NCBI GenBank assembly: GCA_030562195.1
Contig: CM060201.1
Location: forward strand, 28,440,067-28,504,066
Length of the DNA: 64,000 nucleotides
DNA from: Nipponacmea schrenckii
Taxonomy: Eukaryota; Mollusca; Gastropoda; Lottiidae
Direction: 5' to 3'
Positions 11,154-23,575 of this stretch are shown here, in pieces. A program made the translations under genes and the position numbers. The stretch's first letter is position 1. Each line of letters starts with the position of its first letter. Below the pieces are notes generated by a model. The model saw only the letters and a list, made by a program, of their open reading frames with translations, searched no databases and was not told the origin of the DNA.

Positions 11154-12524
11154 CGACAAATTAAGTATCCAGATTTAAGTGTCCAGTGATTGAAGGTGTA
11201 CAATGCAATGATTTACCATGTGTGTTTTCTTGATGGCAGATTTTGTGTTCACCGAATTGATGATGATGGTGCCTCATCATTTACACAATTAAAAACAGAA
11301 AAGACTGAGCAGCTTAGAGTCTTGGCTGTTCTGAATAATAAGAAAAAATTCATGTTATAATGCTGCCATTCATGACTTGCCTAAAGTTTAATACTGGTGC
11401 ATGTATTGCAGCCATGACAGTTTACAGAGTGTATATTGTGTATAGTAAATGCAAATTGCTTAAGATTGTGTGTATAATCCCGACATTTAGGGATAGAAAG
11501 CACATGAATAATGAACACAGTTTTTATTGTATAGTACTCCTCAATTTAATACAATAATACACAAAAATAAACATGTTTATTATTTAAGAACAAGGAATAT
11601 ATGGATGTTCTTCCTCTGAATTTTTACATACTACATTTCAGAACACATACAGCTAACGTTATCAAGTAAAATTTTACTTGATAACGTTACCTGTATGTGT
11701 TCCAAAACGTAGTATGTAATAAATTCAGAGGTAGTACATCCATATATTCCTCGTTCTTAATGTAGTAATCCTACTTCTATGTGTCTTATAAAGAAAATGT
11801 GTATTATTGTATTAAATTGAGGAGTAGTATACCATAAAAACTGTGTTCATTATTCAGATTGTGTGTAGTATATGAGTAATTGTATTTAGATATTATGTAG
11901 CTGCTGAAAAATCAGTCCCATCTAATATGTACAAAGGCGTCCAATGTATATACTTTATTTTGCAGCATTTATAAGCATTTTTATAAGAATGAACCTTTAA
12001 TACATTTTTTATGTTAATTTCAACCTTGAACTTTTGTTTCTGCACAGAAATGAACTTAACCTACTACACCTTTAAAAACATGTACTTAAGGGCCGAAAAA
12101 AAGAATACTTTTGACCGTCAATAATGTAGTTGTCTCCCTTATGTTAAAAATATTGTTGAAAATTATTTTAACATTTTATTATGTTACTTTTTCATTTCGT
12201 TTTCATAGATATTTAACTTTGCTGTAAAGGCTTCCATGTTGAATATTAATATTTTCCAAATTCTGAAATTTGTTAGAAAATGACACATTTGTTAACATTC
12301 ATTGGGTTATACTTAATTAGTAACCTATTTATAGGATATTTCCAATTATAAAGTCTAGGCCTATATTAGGCTATTATTATGATATATTATATAATATAGA
12401 TCTACTTAGTTTTTCCAATTAACTCATTAGCCAATACTAAAAAGTTCATTGCTTTAGTTATACTTCTTTCTTTTCTAAACATTCTCTGTTCTATATTATA
12501 ACAGTTTTATCTGATAAACAATTT
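11154..12524 (+). other. Probable nuclear receptor 3' UTR and downstream DNA
   Basis: No further coding exon is seen. An AATAAA signal at 11566-11571 lies inside the left arm of the palindrome described next, so the 3' end of the transcript could include half of that structure. An open frame at 11360-11557 has no coding features. Confidence 0.5.
11505..11865. repeat. Large imperfect palindrome (inverted repeat ~165-190 bp per arm)
   Basis: The centre lies between 11671 and 11672 (GTAAAA|TTTTAC) with almost no spacer. The inner ~85 bp of the arms pair nearly perfectly: CATACAGCTAACGTTATC against its complement with one change, then TTACATACTAC, then AATATATGGATG. Farther out, TAATGAACACAGTTTTTA and CTCCTCAATTTAATACAATA on the left reappear inverted at 11804-11858. 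The right arm has about 20 extra bases at 11760-11790. It could be a foldback transposon (MITE) or a local inverted duplication. Confidence 0.9.
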
Positions 12525-13258
12525 TCTGTTCAGATATAGAAGTTGTATGTTATTACAGTTGTCTTTTCTGTATTACAACAGTTGTCTGTTCTATATTGTT
12601 ACAGTTGTCTGTTCTATATTATTTCAGCTACTGTTCTATATTCTAACAGCTTTTGTTTTATATAATTACAGTTATCTGTTCTATATTATTACAGTTGTCT
12701 GTTCTATATTATTACAGTTGTCTGTTCTATTATTACAGTTGTCTGTTCTATATTGTTACAGTTCTCTGTTCTATGTTATTACATTTGTCTGTTCTATATT
12801 ATTACATTTGTCTGTTCTATATTATTACAGTTTCCGTTTTATATTATTACACCTTCCGTTCTATATTACAACAGTTGTCTGTTCTATATTGTTACACCTT
12901 CCGTTCTGTATTACAACAGTTGTCTGTTCTATGTTATTATACCTTCCATTCTATATTACAACAGTTGTCTGTTCTATGTCATTACACCTTCCATTCTTTA
13001 TTACAACAGTTGTCTGTTCTATATTATTACACCTTCCGTTCTATATTACAACAGTTGTCTGTTCTATATTATTACAGCTTCTGTTCTATATTATAACAGT
13101 TGTCTGTTCTATATTTCAACAGTTGTCTGTTCTATATTGTTACAGTTGTCTGTTCTATATTATTACAGATTCTGTTCTATATTATAACAGTTGTCTGTTC
13201 TATATTGTTACAGTTGTCTGTCTATATTGTTACAGTTGTCTGTTCTATTATTACAGTT
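12525..13258. repeat. Minisatellite, ~26-bp unit (TTGTCTGTTCTATATTATTACAG)
   Basis: About 28 units of CAGTTGTCTGTTCTATATTATTA with variants (TTACACCTTCCGTTCTATA and TACAACAG). All three forward frames stay open for 80-240 codons (for instance 12547-13260), giving SVLYYYS / CSILLQL / LFYIVTV repeats. These are translations of the repeat, not genes. Confidence 0.95.
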
Positions 13259-16200
13259 AGATGTATTAAATATACTCTACGTAAGTGTATATATATGCAA
13301 ATGCATTGTAAAATATATTATTACTTAATTTCCATTGTAGTATTATAGTTTATTATTATTTTAGTCCCTAATGTATAATACTATATACTTTTTCATATAC
13401 TTGTTCAATAATAGTTAATTAGAAATTCAAAAACAGTTTTTTGTGTGTATTGAGGTATAAAACTTGAATATGTGACTTTTGAATTTTCAATTTGTTCAGG
13501 TATGTACAATTGTAACAGTAATGTGTTCATTAATATTGATATTAAATAATAACTGTAAATATTTGATCAATTATAACATTTGTTATTAGATTTATATTGT
13601 TGATTTTTCACAATTATATGTATCATACTTTTTGGTTCAGTACTTATTAATATTCAGCCTACAAGTACATTGTGATAATGACAGGCTTTGGTCACCTTAA
13701 TTTCTTTATTTTTTTTTTAATTCAAGCTACATACAACTATAATTGTTAATTTTTGCTCATGAAGTTTACTTTTTTTTTCATTACAAACTAATTGTTATTG
13801 TTGTACTTGTATATTCAAATGTCATTCTGGTGTCACTCTGTGACCAGGTTTGTCAACTCTGTATCACTTTTGATATATATATCTTATATTATATATCCAT
13901 ATTATTAAACACATATTAAATAGGGCTCAATACAGAACTAAGAGAACATGTTGTTGGTATGTGATCTGAAGATTGGATTTCCGGCTAAAATTAGGTTAGT
14001 CTTAAGATCACAAAGCGAGAAACATGTTTTTGTAGTTTTTGTTTAAATAATTGTATATTTATTGATATGATATATCATAGAATAGTAAGTATATATTTTT
14101 GTATTATCTACTTATTGGATATTTGATCTACAATGAGTTTGGTATGATTCTATTAAAACATCTAACTCTTCAGGTAGCAGATATTCCCAGAAATACATCT
14201 TTGGTATGCTGTTATTGAATTTCAGAAGAATTAGACCAAACTTGTTAGTTCTGATAGTGCCAAAAGTGCCTAAAATTGTACTTAAAGCAAACATTAAGAT
14301 GACTATCCTTTTTTGTAGTCTAATTTTTTTTATCTTATACCCAAAACTCAAAGTTTTCATGACCACTGACAGGTATTATTTAAGATTTACATTAATTATT
14401 TTACAAAACATTATCGAGGAAAGAGAAATATACCTTAAAGTGGGCATACCTTGCTAGGCAACCACTTGTTTTTTGGCACAGAAATTTCATTGCTCAAGTA
14501 CATGATTTACTTTTTGATAGTTTTGCTTGCTTGAACATCAAAATAAGACTTACTTCAACATGTCATGTCATTTCACTTCAATAATATGTCCCTATATTGA
14601 CAACTGTTTGAAGTGAACATTTGACAACTATGCATTATATTTTATAACTTTTCATTACTTTTCTGTGATATATCTAATAGAAACATCTTTAGCTTATATT
14701 ATTCATATTATATATTAAACTGATTTCTTTATATTTTTTAGAATTGTTTGTTATTACATTAAATGCTTTATAGAATAAAACAATAAAATTTAAATATTTT
14801 GAATTTCGATTCTTGGAGACATGCCAGGTGCTCTACGATTTATTATGAAATATTGTGAAACTTGAATGTCAGAAGATATTTGTGAAAATGAAATTTTCAT
14901 GAAATGAGTATATTGATTATTGATTACAATTCTTGTGAACACTATAGATGCTGCCTTTTATTTATCTAATCTTTAAGAAACTAGGTATATATGTGTTTTT
15001 ACTCCAGATTACTGGATGACTATACTGGATGACTGATTTTTTTAGTTGTGTAAAAAGTGTCAAATTTGAAATATAGACATTACCTCATTACTACGACACC
15101 CTCTACAATAGGATTAGCTGCGTTAGTCCACCTGTTTCTAAATAAGCTCCTTACAATTAGTTGCACCTATTAAAATCCATATGTGTTGTTCTCATGAACG
15201 GCAGAATTTGCAGTTGATTTTGTTTTTATAACCAATAATGATATTTATGCCATGACTTATAATGGGCGACGTCCAATTTGTAGGATGTTAAAACTACACT
15301 GCACTGCCAAAATAGCATCACTTAAAGTCTCAGTTGACATACAATTTTACCTTGGCAAGTTCTTTATTATTTCAGTCTGATTTCCAATGTTATTAATCAG
15401 AATAACAGAATTTGTAATGCCATAATATTGCTCTAACAGAATTTGTAATGCAAAGTACAGCTATTATATTGCTCTTGACAGAATAGCGGACAAACAATGT
15501 GTTGAAAACAAACACAATGAAAAATATAAAACGGTTTATTGAATAATAATAGTGTATGCTAAAATGGCTAAATTAACTTTAGCCATAACAAGTCTGGTTG
15601 CTCTTTTAACATCATTTACTAAGAAATGAAATAAGAATTCGATTAAAATTAACAAAAAAAAGGAAAATATTGAACGAACCCTGTCCTAGTTTGTTATTAA
15701 GATAACAATCCCTAGACTATATATTATGGTAAGAAAAAGGACCAAGGAATATAATTTTCCTCAATCATTTTGGATTTGAACATACAGAATAAGTTTAAGG
15801 GTGATTCACTCTAAAATCTCTCATTTAAAAACAAATGAAGAAAGGTCACCTATGGATTGACAAAAAAAAAACTCACTCCAAGATTAAAAGATGGAACAAT
15901 TTCACAATTAAAAATGGAAGGTCAAAGAAATAAAACAGCTTTTACTAAATGTTAGCTGCTTTGGTTGATCTACCAATGATGAATGAAAAAATCAAAAAAT
16001 GAAAATATTGAACCTTTTTTCAAATAATGTTAAAAGATTTGCTTGAAAAATGTGGAATTTATCATATTTAGCTCACTATTTAGACACTTAAATGAGTTAA
16101 CTGAATGAAATTTTAAGGGACAAAGAGGTTAACATGCTGCCATTTTAAAACTGTGGGTTATAAGTTCAAGGTCAGAAAATTCCACATCTTAAAAAGAAAT

Positions 16201-16290
16201 CCTTGAAAATTGATTGAAAAAGGTTTTCAATTTCTACATGGAAATATGAAGAATTTTGGACCTAAATTCTAACAAATTCAATTTGTCCAA
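13259..16290. other. Gene-free AT-rich stretch
   Basis: No exon could be supported. Overlapping open frames on both strands at 14112-14457 are hydrophobic and AT-driven, with no splice context. Near 14438-14463 the words GTGGGCATACC and TTGCTAGGCAA match, in reverse, the 5' terminus of the pearl-like element at 25874, so a degraded relic of that family ends here. Confidence 0.55.
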
Positions 16291-17110
16291 TTTGTAAACA
16301 GGCAATGTACCTAGTAACAATAACAATGTTACTATAAATATGCTGGTAATACTAATATATATCAGTCTAATGTTGATGTTACTACAATAATAACAATGCT
16401 ATTATATTTGCCCTGGTATTACTATAATGATAATAGCAATGTTACTGTTATATGGCTGGTAATACTAGTATGATAATAATAATAAGCAATAATAACAATT
16501 TAAATTTAACATGTTGATATCCTACAGAAACAAGTGTATAACTGTTATTGTTTAGATAAACCTATAATAACCTTGTTACTTCAAGCTACTATAATAATAA
16601 CAGACAATGATACTGTAGTTATTTTGATGTTACTCTATTAATTACCAAAATAACAATATAATAGAGTTACCTTCATGTTACTATAATAATATTAACATTG
16701 TTACTTTAATTGCCTTATTAACATATTATTACAATTATAATTTGAATCAATTACTACAATAGTCAAAATGTAATGTAGCTATAGAAATTTCTTGGAAATA
16801 GTGATCATAATGTTACTATAATAACCATGTTACTATAAAAAATCATGTACCGTAACAATATAGGACTACTAAATAGTACATATAATAATAAGTAATAATC
16901 ATGAAGGTTATTATGATAATCATAAAGTTACATTGAGAATTATATGGTTACTGTAATAGTTATTATAGAAATTATTTCTAATGTAACATAATACTAACTT
17001 TGGATACCATAATAATCATAAGGTTACTGTAATAATCTGAGGATATAACCATAAGATAACTATAATAACCCCATGGTTAAAATAATAACCATGTTACTGA
17101 AATTGTTTAA
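16290..17110. repeat. Degenerate simple repeat (AATAACAATGTTACTATAATA)
   Basis: Long, strongly decayed array in which ATAATAACAATGTTACTATA-like words recur every 20-40 bp, grading to ATAATAACCATGTTACT at the right. No gene is present. Confidence 0.75.
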
Positions 17111-17449
17111 TACATGTATTTATAGTGTTTTAAAACGGAGATCATATGAGGTAATATGGCAAAAAAAAATTAAATGTGAAAATGTATAATACAGTGAAAA
17201 CAACTATTGTAATATGCAATGTGAACATCAGACAAATCTGAATCAAACAAATTCACTGTCTCAGTCATTCTTATCTAAATATTTCATTTTTACCATTCAC
17301 ATCTTAAACCAGGCTTGTGATATTTAGCAGAAGGGCAGAACTCTTTTTTAAAGAAAAGTGTTTTCATTCTTCTTTGAATGCTGATATGAATATTTTTATT
17401 CATTTTTTCGTGGTTAACTCTACTGATAATAAAACATTGTTCCAAGATC

Positions 17450-17865
17450 CATGAAATATTACTTCATGATCCATGAAACATCACTCCATGATCCATGAAA
17501 TATTACTTCATGATCCAAGAAACATTACTCCATGATCCATGAAATATTACTTCATGATCCATGAAACTTTGCTCCAAGGTCCATGACACATTACTCCATG
17601 ATCTATGAAACATGCTCAAAGATACATGAAACATTATTCCATGATCCATAAAACATTACTCCAAGATCCATGAAACATTGCTCTATGATACATGAAGCAT
17701 GACTTCATGATCTTTGAAACATTGCTCCATGATTCATGAAACACTTCTCCATGAATTGTGAAACTTTGCTCCAAGATCCATGAAACATTGCTCAATGATC
17801 CATAAAACATTTCGCCATAATCCCTGAAAAATTGCTCCATGATCCATAAAACATTTCTCCATGAT
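17450..17865. repeat. Minisatellite, ~22/44-bp unit (CCATGATCCATGAAACATTACT)
   Basis: About nineteen ~22-bp units alternate in pairs, giving a 44-bp higher period at the left end. Reverse-strand open frames at 17634-17840 and 17734-17973 (FMDHGAxFxGLW repeats) are translations of the array. Confidence 0.92.
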
Positions 17866-20800
17866 TTTAAAGCAATTGAACATCAAATTCAGGCACAAAT
17901 ATAATATATTAATTACTTTTAAAAGATTATGAAATATTCTATGTACCCTGAGCTTCCACTTCAGAAGGCCCACATCTAGAAGGATGATATCTAAATTAAG
18001 AAATTGTTTCCTAAAATTGCTAATATATCCAATTGTTTACATGACTCTAAAAGTTATTGATGGATTAAAATTTGGTGAACAAATTATTTCAATACACATT
18101 CATACTATATTTAAATTCTATCATTATTTGGATAAAAGAAAGTTTTTAATGATAATATACATGTAACAAGGTTTTAAAACTATATAAAGAAATAACAAGT
18201 GTTTAAAGGCATACAATATTATCTTTTACATTATTTCATGTTGGAGCTTTCTAAATTTCACGTATTTTAGATTAAGGAGAAGTGTGCTTATATTGTCAAT
18301 TTCCATGTTTTCCTGAATAGAAGAAAGCGTAAATCACTATCATTATATAAAGTGATATCTGGTAATTTTCGAAAAAAATTTAGCCTCAAATCTCACTCTT
18401 CATTACAAATGTATATGATTAAAATATTCCAAATAAAGCGCCTATCCATATATTTCTGGTTAATTATTAATTTTTTGTACCAAAGTTCAATATCAGTATC
18501 TGAGAAAGCAGATGCTTCCAACATGAAATAATGTCAATTCATTCATGTATCACTCTTCTTAAAGAAAACAAGAAAAGGTAGTGCATTTCCATTATCACAG
18601 GAAAACAAAATTAACAAATTTCCCTTTTACAATTGATTAAAGTATGAATTACTACAGCTTAGTGTTTAGAAAGATAAGACATTCTGATTGGTCAACATAA
18701 ATCCATCCAACCAATAAATACTTGTAATTCAATTTATATCAAATCTGAGTTAGGATATCTTCAATACAAGGCAATGCTCATATTCAATTCTGTTAAGCTC
18801 TTCCATATACATGTTGGTAATCTAGATTAGTTACTGCATATAAAGGGAAGCAACTGTACTGTTCCTAACCATCCAATAATACCTCCCTGTCATCCAATTC
18901 AACATTTATACGTGATCTATATGTAAGGAATGAACTAAATGAGATTCTAATTCAAATTATAGTTTTAATAACTGCACAAATTAAGAATTATAAGTTATAT
19001 CTTAAAATTATCCAAAAACTTGAAATTTTCAGTGAATTAAAGTATTTGTACAGCATTAAACTGTAAATGTCAACAGAATTAAAATTTGTACAATTTTTTT
19101 TTTCTGACCTGAGCTAATTGACACCTGTCAAAATTGGAGGCCCAGACTTCTATAGTTCCACAAGTACATATCTGTAAGTGTAAACAAAATCGCTCCTTCT
19201 ATTTATAAGTACAATTTTAGTTTCTACAGATCGCACACACAAGCCTGCACATTGTGGACAAAAGGAGTCTGGGCCTAAAGCATAGCTGTTTTTAATAAGT
19301 CTTATTTGAACCTTTGATATATATTTAAAAAATGCAGAATAATTTGTATTCATTTTGAATATGAAAGAGGCCATTCTCTTGTACCTTTTCAGCAAATAAT
19401 ATCATATTAAAATTATCTATACCAGTTTCTTAAAATTTGGTAATAAAACTTTATGTTATAATAATAGTATATCCAAGGTATTCAACTAACAAAATATTTG
19501 TAGCTTAGCAACACAACTAAAAAAAGGTAAATAAATTTAATTAAAAGGAATAAATGTAAAATAAATAAATAAATTATTTAAAAAAACATAAAATTTAAAG
19601 ATGTAATACTTCAGGTATTTTTGTCAAAAGAATAAGTGCCAATAATAATATAATGAGAATCTTTCCTTTGAGTGAGTATTATTATAATTATTCTAATTAC
19701 TGAGACAGACGTATGGCATGGCTAAAAGCATTGTTAATAATTTCTCTTAACTTTTAATGTGCATATCAGATCCATAAACAAATTCTAAAGTCCACCTTAT
19801 TTAAACCTTGTTTAAGAAACATCAAATGGGATGCTCATAATGCAAATCATCAATTGAAACGATGCAGGAATAGCCTTTGTGATCACACTATATAAAGCAG
19901 AAGTATGTGAAGGTGAAAATCTCAAGTACTATTAAGTTGTTTCTGATTTTGTCACCTCTTTAGGTTGCATTATGAGCCTCATTCTGGATTCAATATGGCA
20001 GATGCATGAATAAGGTAGATTTGCTTCATTCCGATGTATTGTTCTGTAATTATAGAAATGCCTAAATGTATATGATATCACCATAGTAAAGGTGGAAATA
20101 AATCTTTAGCGAAAGTGACATCATAAAATTCTTAGGGTTTGTGCAATTACGCAGCCCACAGACGTCTCGTAAAAAAAGAGAATGATGCAAATCATTGCTA
20201 TATATGTGTGAGTCTATAGCTGATGCACATTGAAATTTTAGAAAACCTCTTTACAATCCCTTTTCAAGAATTTAGGGTGAAAGTAAAGCAACCTACATAT
20301 TTTAAATACCAGCTCATCAGGCTGCTGTAGATTTTCAGAATGGTGTTCTGCTTTAGCAAAGTGCTAGGTACTAAGCCACTGGTAAATAAAATAGTAAAAT
20401 AAAAAATCCCTTTAAAATAACATGATTGAAATAGCCTTATAATATATCATTGATATAACATAACACATTTACAAGTAAAACATACATTTGGACTTGTTTA
20501 ATCAATACTTAATCATTGCAGTTGATACTTTGTAGTGTTCAATAAGCTTTTAGTTGAGGTAAATATAATTGATGGAAGAATTTAAGTTATTAATAAGCCA
20601 TATACCGGGTAAAGCAGAAACAAAATTTAAAATGCAGTGTATATAAATGTGCTTTAACACAATGTAGTGCATGAGAGCTACTAGTTGTTGCCAATAATAA
20701 CATTAGACAGTGTTATTATTAATATATGAACTATAACAGTACAATATTTCCCTGTCTGCTTTGAAACCTAACACCTGTTATACTCCACTATTAATCAACT

Positions 20801-23308
20801 TTTAATTTTACCGTTAGCTAATCAATATTATTCCTAGCACATTTCAGCTTCTACGGCTTTAATTTGCACAACATAAATGAAATTACACAATCCTATTACA
20901 GGTTCCAGAAATTTCATTTTGTTTCTTGAGTTAATCCATGATTGAAATCAGATAAATATATCAAATGAAAATTATTAGCTATGTAGACATTCCCAAAGAG
21001 GAATTGTCTAATACGTAGCCTATTATCAACAACAACTAGCAACTTTAACAAGGTCACTAGATTCGTTAAGTTTGTTAAATATCAGTCACGACTATGCATT
21101 AATATCAATGTAAATGGACAACAATTTCTGTTTTTGGACTTCATATGATCAACAAAAGTGCATAAATTATAAACTTGTGAATAATGATAAAATAAATAAA
21201 ATAAAACTAAAGGAAAAAATATGAAAGAAATAAACTTATAACAATCAGTCAATCACAGTCGATAATGAAACAATTCAAAAATATATAAGTTAAAACTTAC
21301 ATCGTTTTTTGGGGAAGTCTTAGCTCAACCTACCAAGTAGCAGAATCACTGACTTTTTAAAAACTGGAGTTATTGGTAAAAAGTGCATTGATGTCTTGAA
21401 AACAGTGTTGGTGGTCATCTAACCTTTTAAGTTACACTCAATTGTTTGAGTAATTCTGTGAATTGCTAGGTTGACCTGTCCCCTTTCTGAAGATAGGAAT
21501 CTGAAACAAAGGGCTACTGATTTTAACTGTATTTAATACTATGTCATTCAAAAGACCTCCATAACACTTTTATTCAACAAAGGCAATTGGTACAGGTACT
21601 CTAAATATTCACAGTTTAATTTTTTAATGGTTTCTATTTGTATTAATTCGCTACAAAGACTTTTTGGCCAAAACTAAAACTATACAAGCTAAATCCAGTC
21701 ATCCCTTTAAACAAAGTATGTACAAAAAGGGGTCAAAAGTTGAAAAATCAATAGCCCTGGCTTAAATCTAGACCTATTATTCAAATTCGAATCATTTTGC
21801 ATTTTTTTGTTTGCAGTCATTTTCCTTTCATGAGATTCAATTCATATATACATCAACATTGCATACAGAAATCTGGTTCATGTCCAAAACTTTCGAGCCA
21901 TTTTGTTCACACAGGCAACATGAAACATGTCTCTTATTAATGTGAATAAAATTTAAATTCAAGAAAACAAACTACGAAAAACTCTAATGAAGCTCTACAT
22001 TAGATAAAAATGAAAAAAAATATTATTGAAAACATCTTAAGGTATTTCAAAGTTATCTATAAACATTTCTTAAGGAACTATATTGCACCAAGTGTAGGAT
22101 TACTGTTGGTAAGAGGTTAAAAGGTTGTGTCTGCTCTAACATTCTATGTTGTGTCTGCTACATTAATACATACTGTAGACTAAATATCCTGCACAGGTAA
22201 TGCACAGTTATGTGTCGGAGAGGTTACAAAACCATATGTTTTGTGTGGAATTTTCATGCTGTGTATGGATACATGCCATTCACACTGTGAAAAGCGCAGA
22301 CAAGCTAACTCGAAACGTCCAACGAAATGAACACAGTAAGCCATCCACTAGGTTAATACAGCCCGAAATAAAAACGTTGAATTTTGTACACAGAGGAACA
22401 TTCTCTATACCCTGAGTCGAAAAAATACAGCGAGATAAAATTGCATAAAAACAAACTAGACTATTTCACAGTTGATATACCATTCCACCATAAGAAATAG
22501 TTCCACCATCACTAATGTTTATCGATTACGCTATCACTAGATGTGTGTAGTAATGTATACTGAGGAGAAAACTGAGACACCTAGCAGCACAATTTTGATT
22601 CAACTCGTTTTTATACGCATTTTGCTAACAAAACACTACTTTCCGTAAGGCTTTAAGTTTAATATAAAATGAAAAGAAAAAAGAGAAAAAGTATTTTTTG
22701 CACGGATGAACATTTTCTATACATAATATATACTATATATCCATCCCATACTCAACACACTTTCACACAAACTTCATTTGAATAATATCCACTTCACCTT
22801 TTTTATTATCACAAATAATCATTTCCTTCAATAAGGTTTTGTATAATACACAGATTTTGAGGAACTTCACTAATGAAGTCACACCGAATAATATATTGAC
22901 ATCCTGATGCACAGTAATCAATTGACTTCCCCATGCACAGATGTCAGAATCTACAGCTAATTTCCGACGTCACGGGGACACGTTATGCTATTCTGTAAAG
23001 AAACTTGACATCACAGGGATCAGTAATATTTTGTCGACCACCATGATTGTTAAACATTGTCTTCAGTAGGTACCATTACCATGTTTCTCTATTCTTGTTT
23101 ACATCCTGGAATAATAAACAAATCATATTCAAATAAACAAATCATAGTCAATAAACAAATAAGTCAATAAACAAATATAAAATACAAACATACATCATAC
23201 ACATGTGTCAAACTGATCATTTGGATACAATATGGTTTGTTATTTAAATATTTTTAAGCTTTGAAAAAACATTTTCCCTAATTAAGGCACATATAGGATC
23301 TAAATGTG
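17866..23308. other. Gene-free AT-rich stretch
   Basis: No coding exon is supported on either strand. It holds a small foldback at 19133-19275, where GGAGGCCCAGACT and AGTCTGGGCCT pair across about 125 bp with CCAC/GTGG next to the stem. Another small stem at about 20696-20720 (AATAATAACATT / AGTGTTATTATT) was also noted. A 3' splice-like site followed by a nine-codon open frame on the minus strand near 23076-23108 was considered and not accepted. Confidence 0.5.
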
Positions 23309-23575
23309 GAGCCTGTTTCACGAAAACTTAACTTAAGATGGTTTTAGTGTTCCAATGGTCAGATTGGTCAATAACTAATATTGAGTATTTATTAACCAAT
23401 CAGGTTACCGTATTTCCTAAAATCTGTTTCACGAAAATTTAACTTAACATGACTTAAATGTTCAAATGGTCGGATTGGTCAATAACTAATATTAAGTATT
23501 TATTAACCAATCTGGTTACTGTTTTTCTTAAAATTTTGATTGTATCTTGTTAAAATTTTGTGAAACAGGTCCCAG
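23309..23575. mobile_element. MITE-like element with terminal inverted repeat CCTGTTTCAC
   Basis: The left end GGAGCCTGTTTCACGAAAA and the right end TTTTGTGAAACAGGTCCC form an inverted repeat of about 15 bp. The interior consists of two tandem copies (23313-23422 and 23423-23535) of a ~112-bp block with CAAATGGTCGGATTGGTCA and a TATTTATTAACCAATC segment. No coding capacity is present, so it would depend on an autonomous relative. Similar GGxCCTGTTTCAC-ended inverted-repeat elements are widespread in invertebrate genomes. Confidence 0.7.

Noticed and set aside
12547..13348. Overlapping long forward open frames (up to 237 codons)
   Set aside because: They are translations of a 26-bp minisatellite in three frames; no splice or start context.
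23076..23108. Minus-strand acceptor TTATTATTCCAG followed by nine codons and a stop (DVNKNRETW)
   Set aside because: Too short to distinguish from chance; no upstream exons in the following 29 kb.
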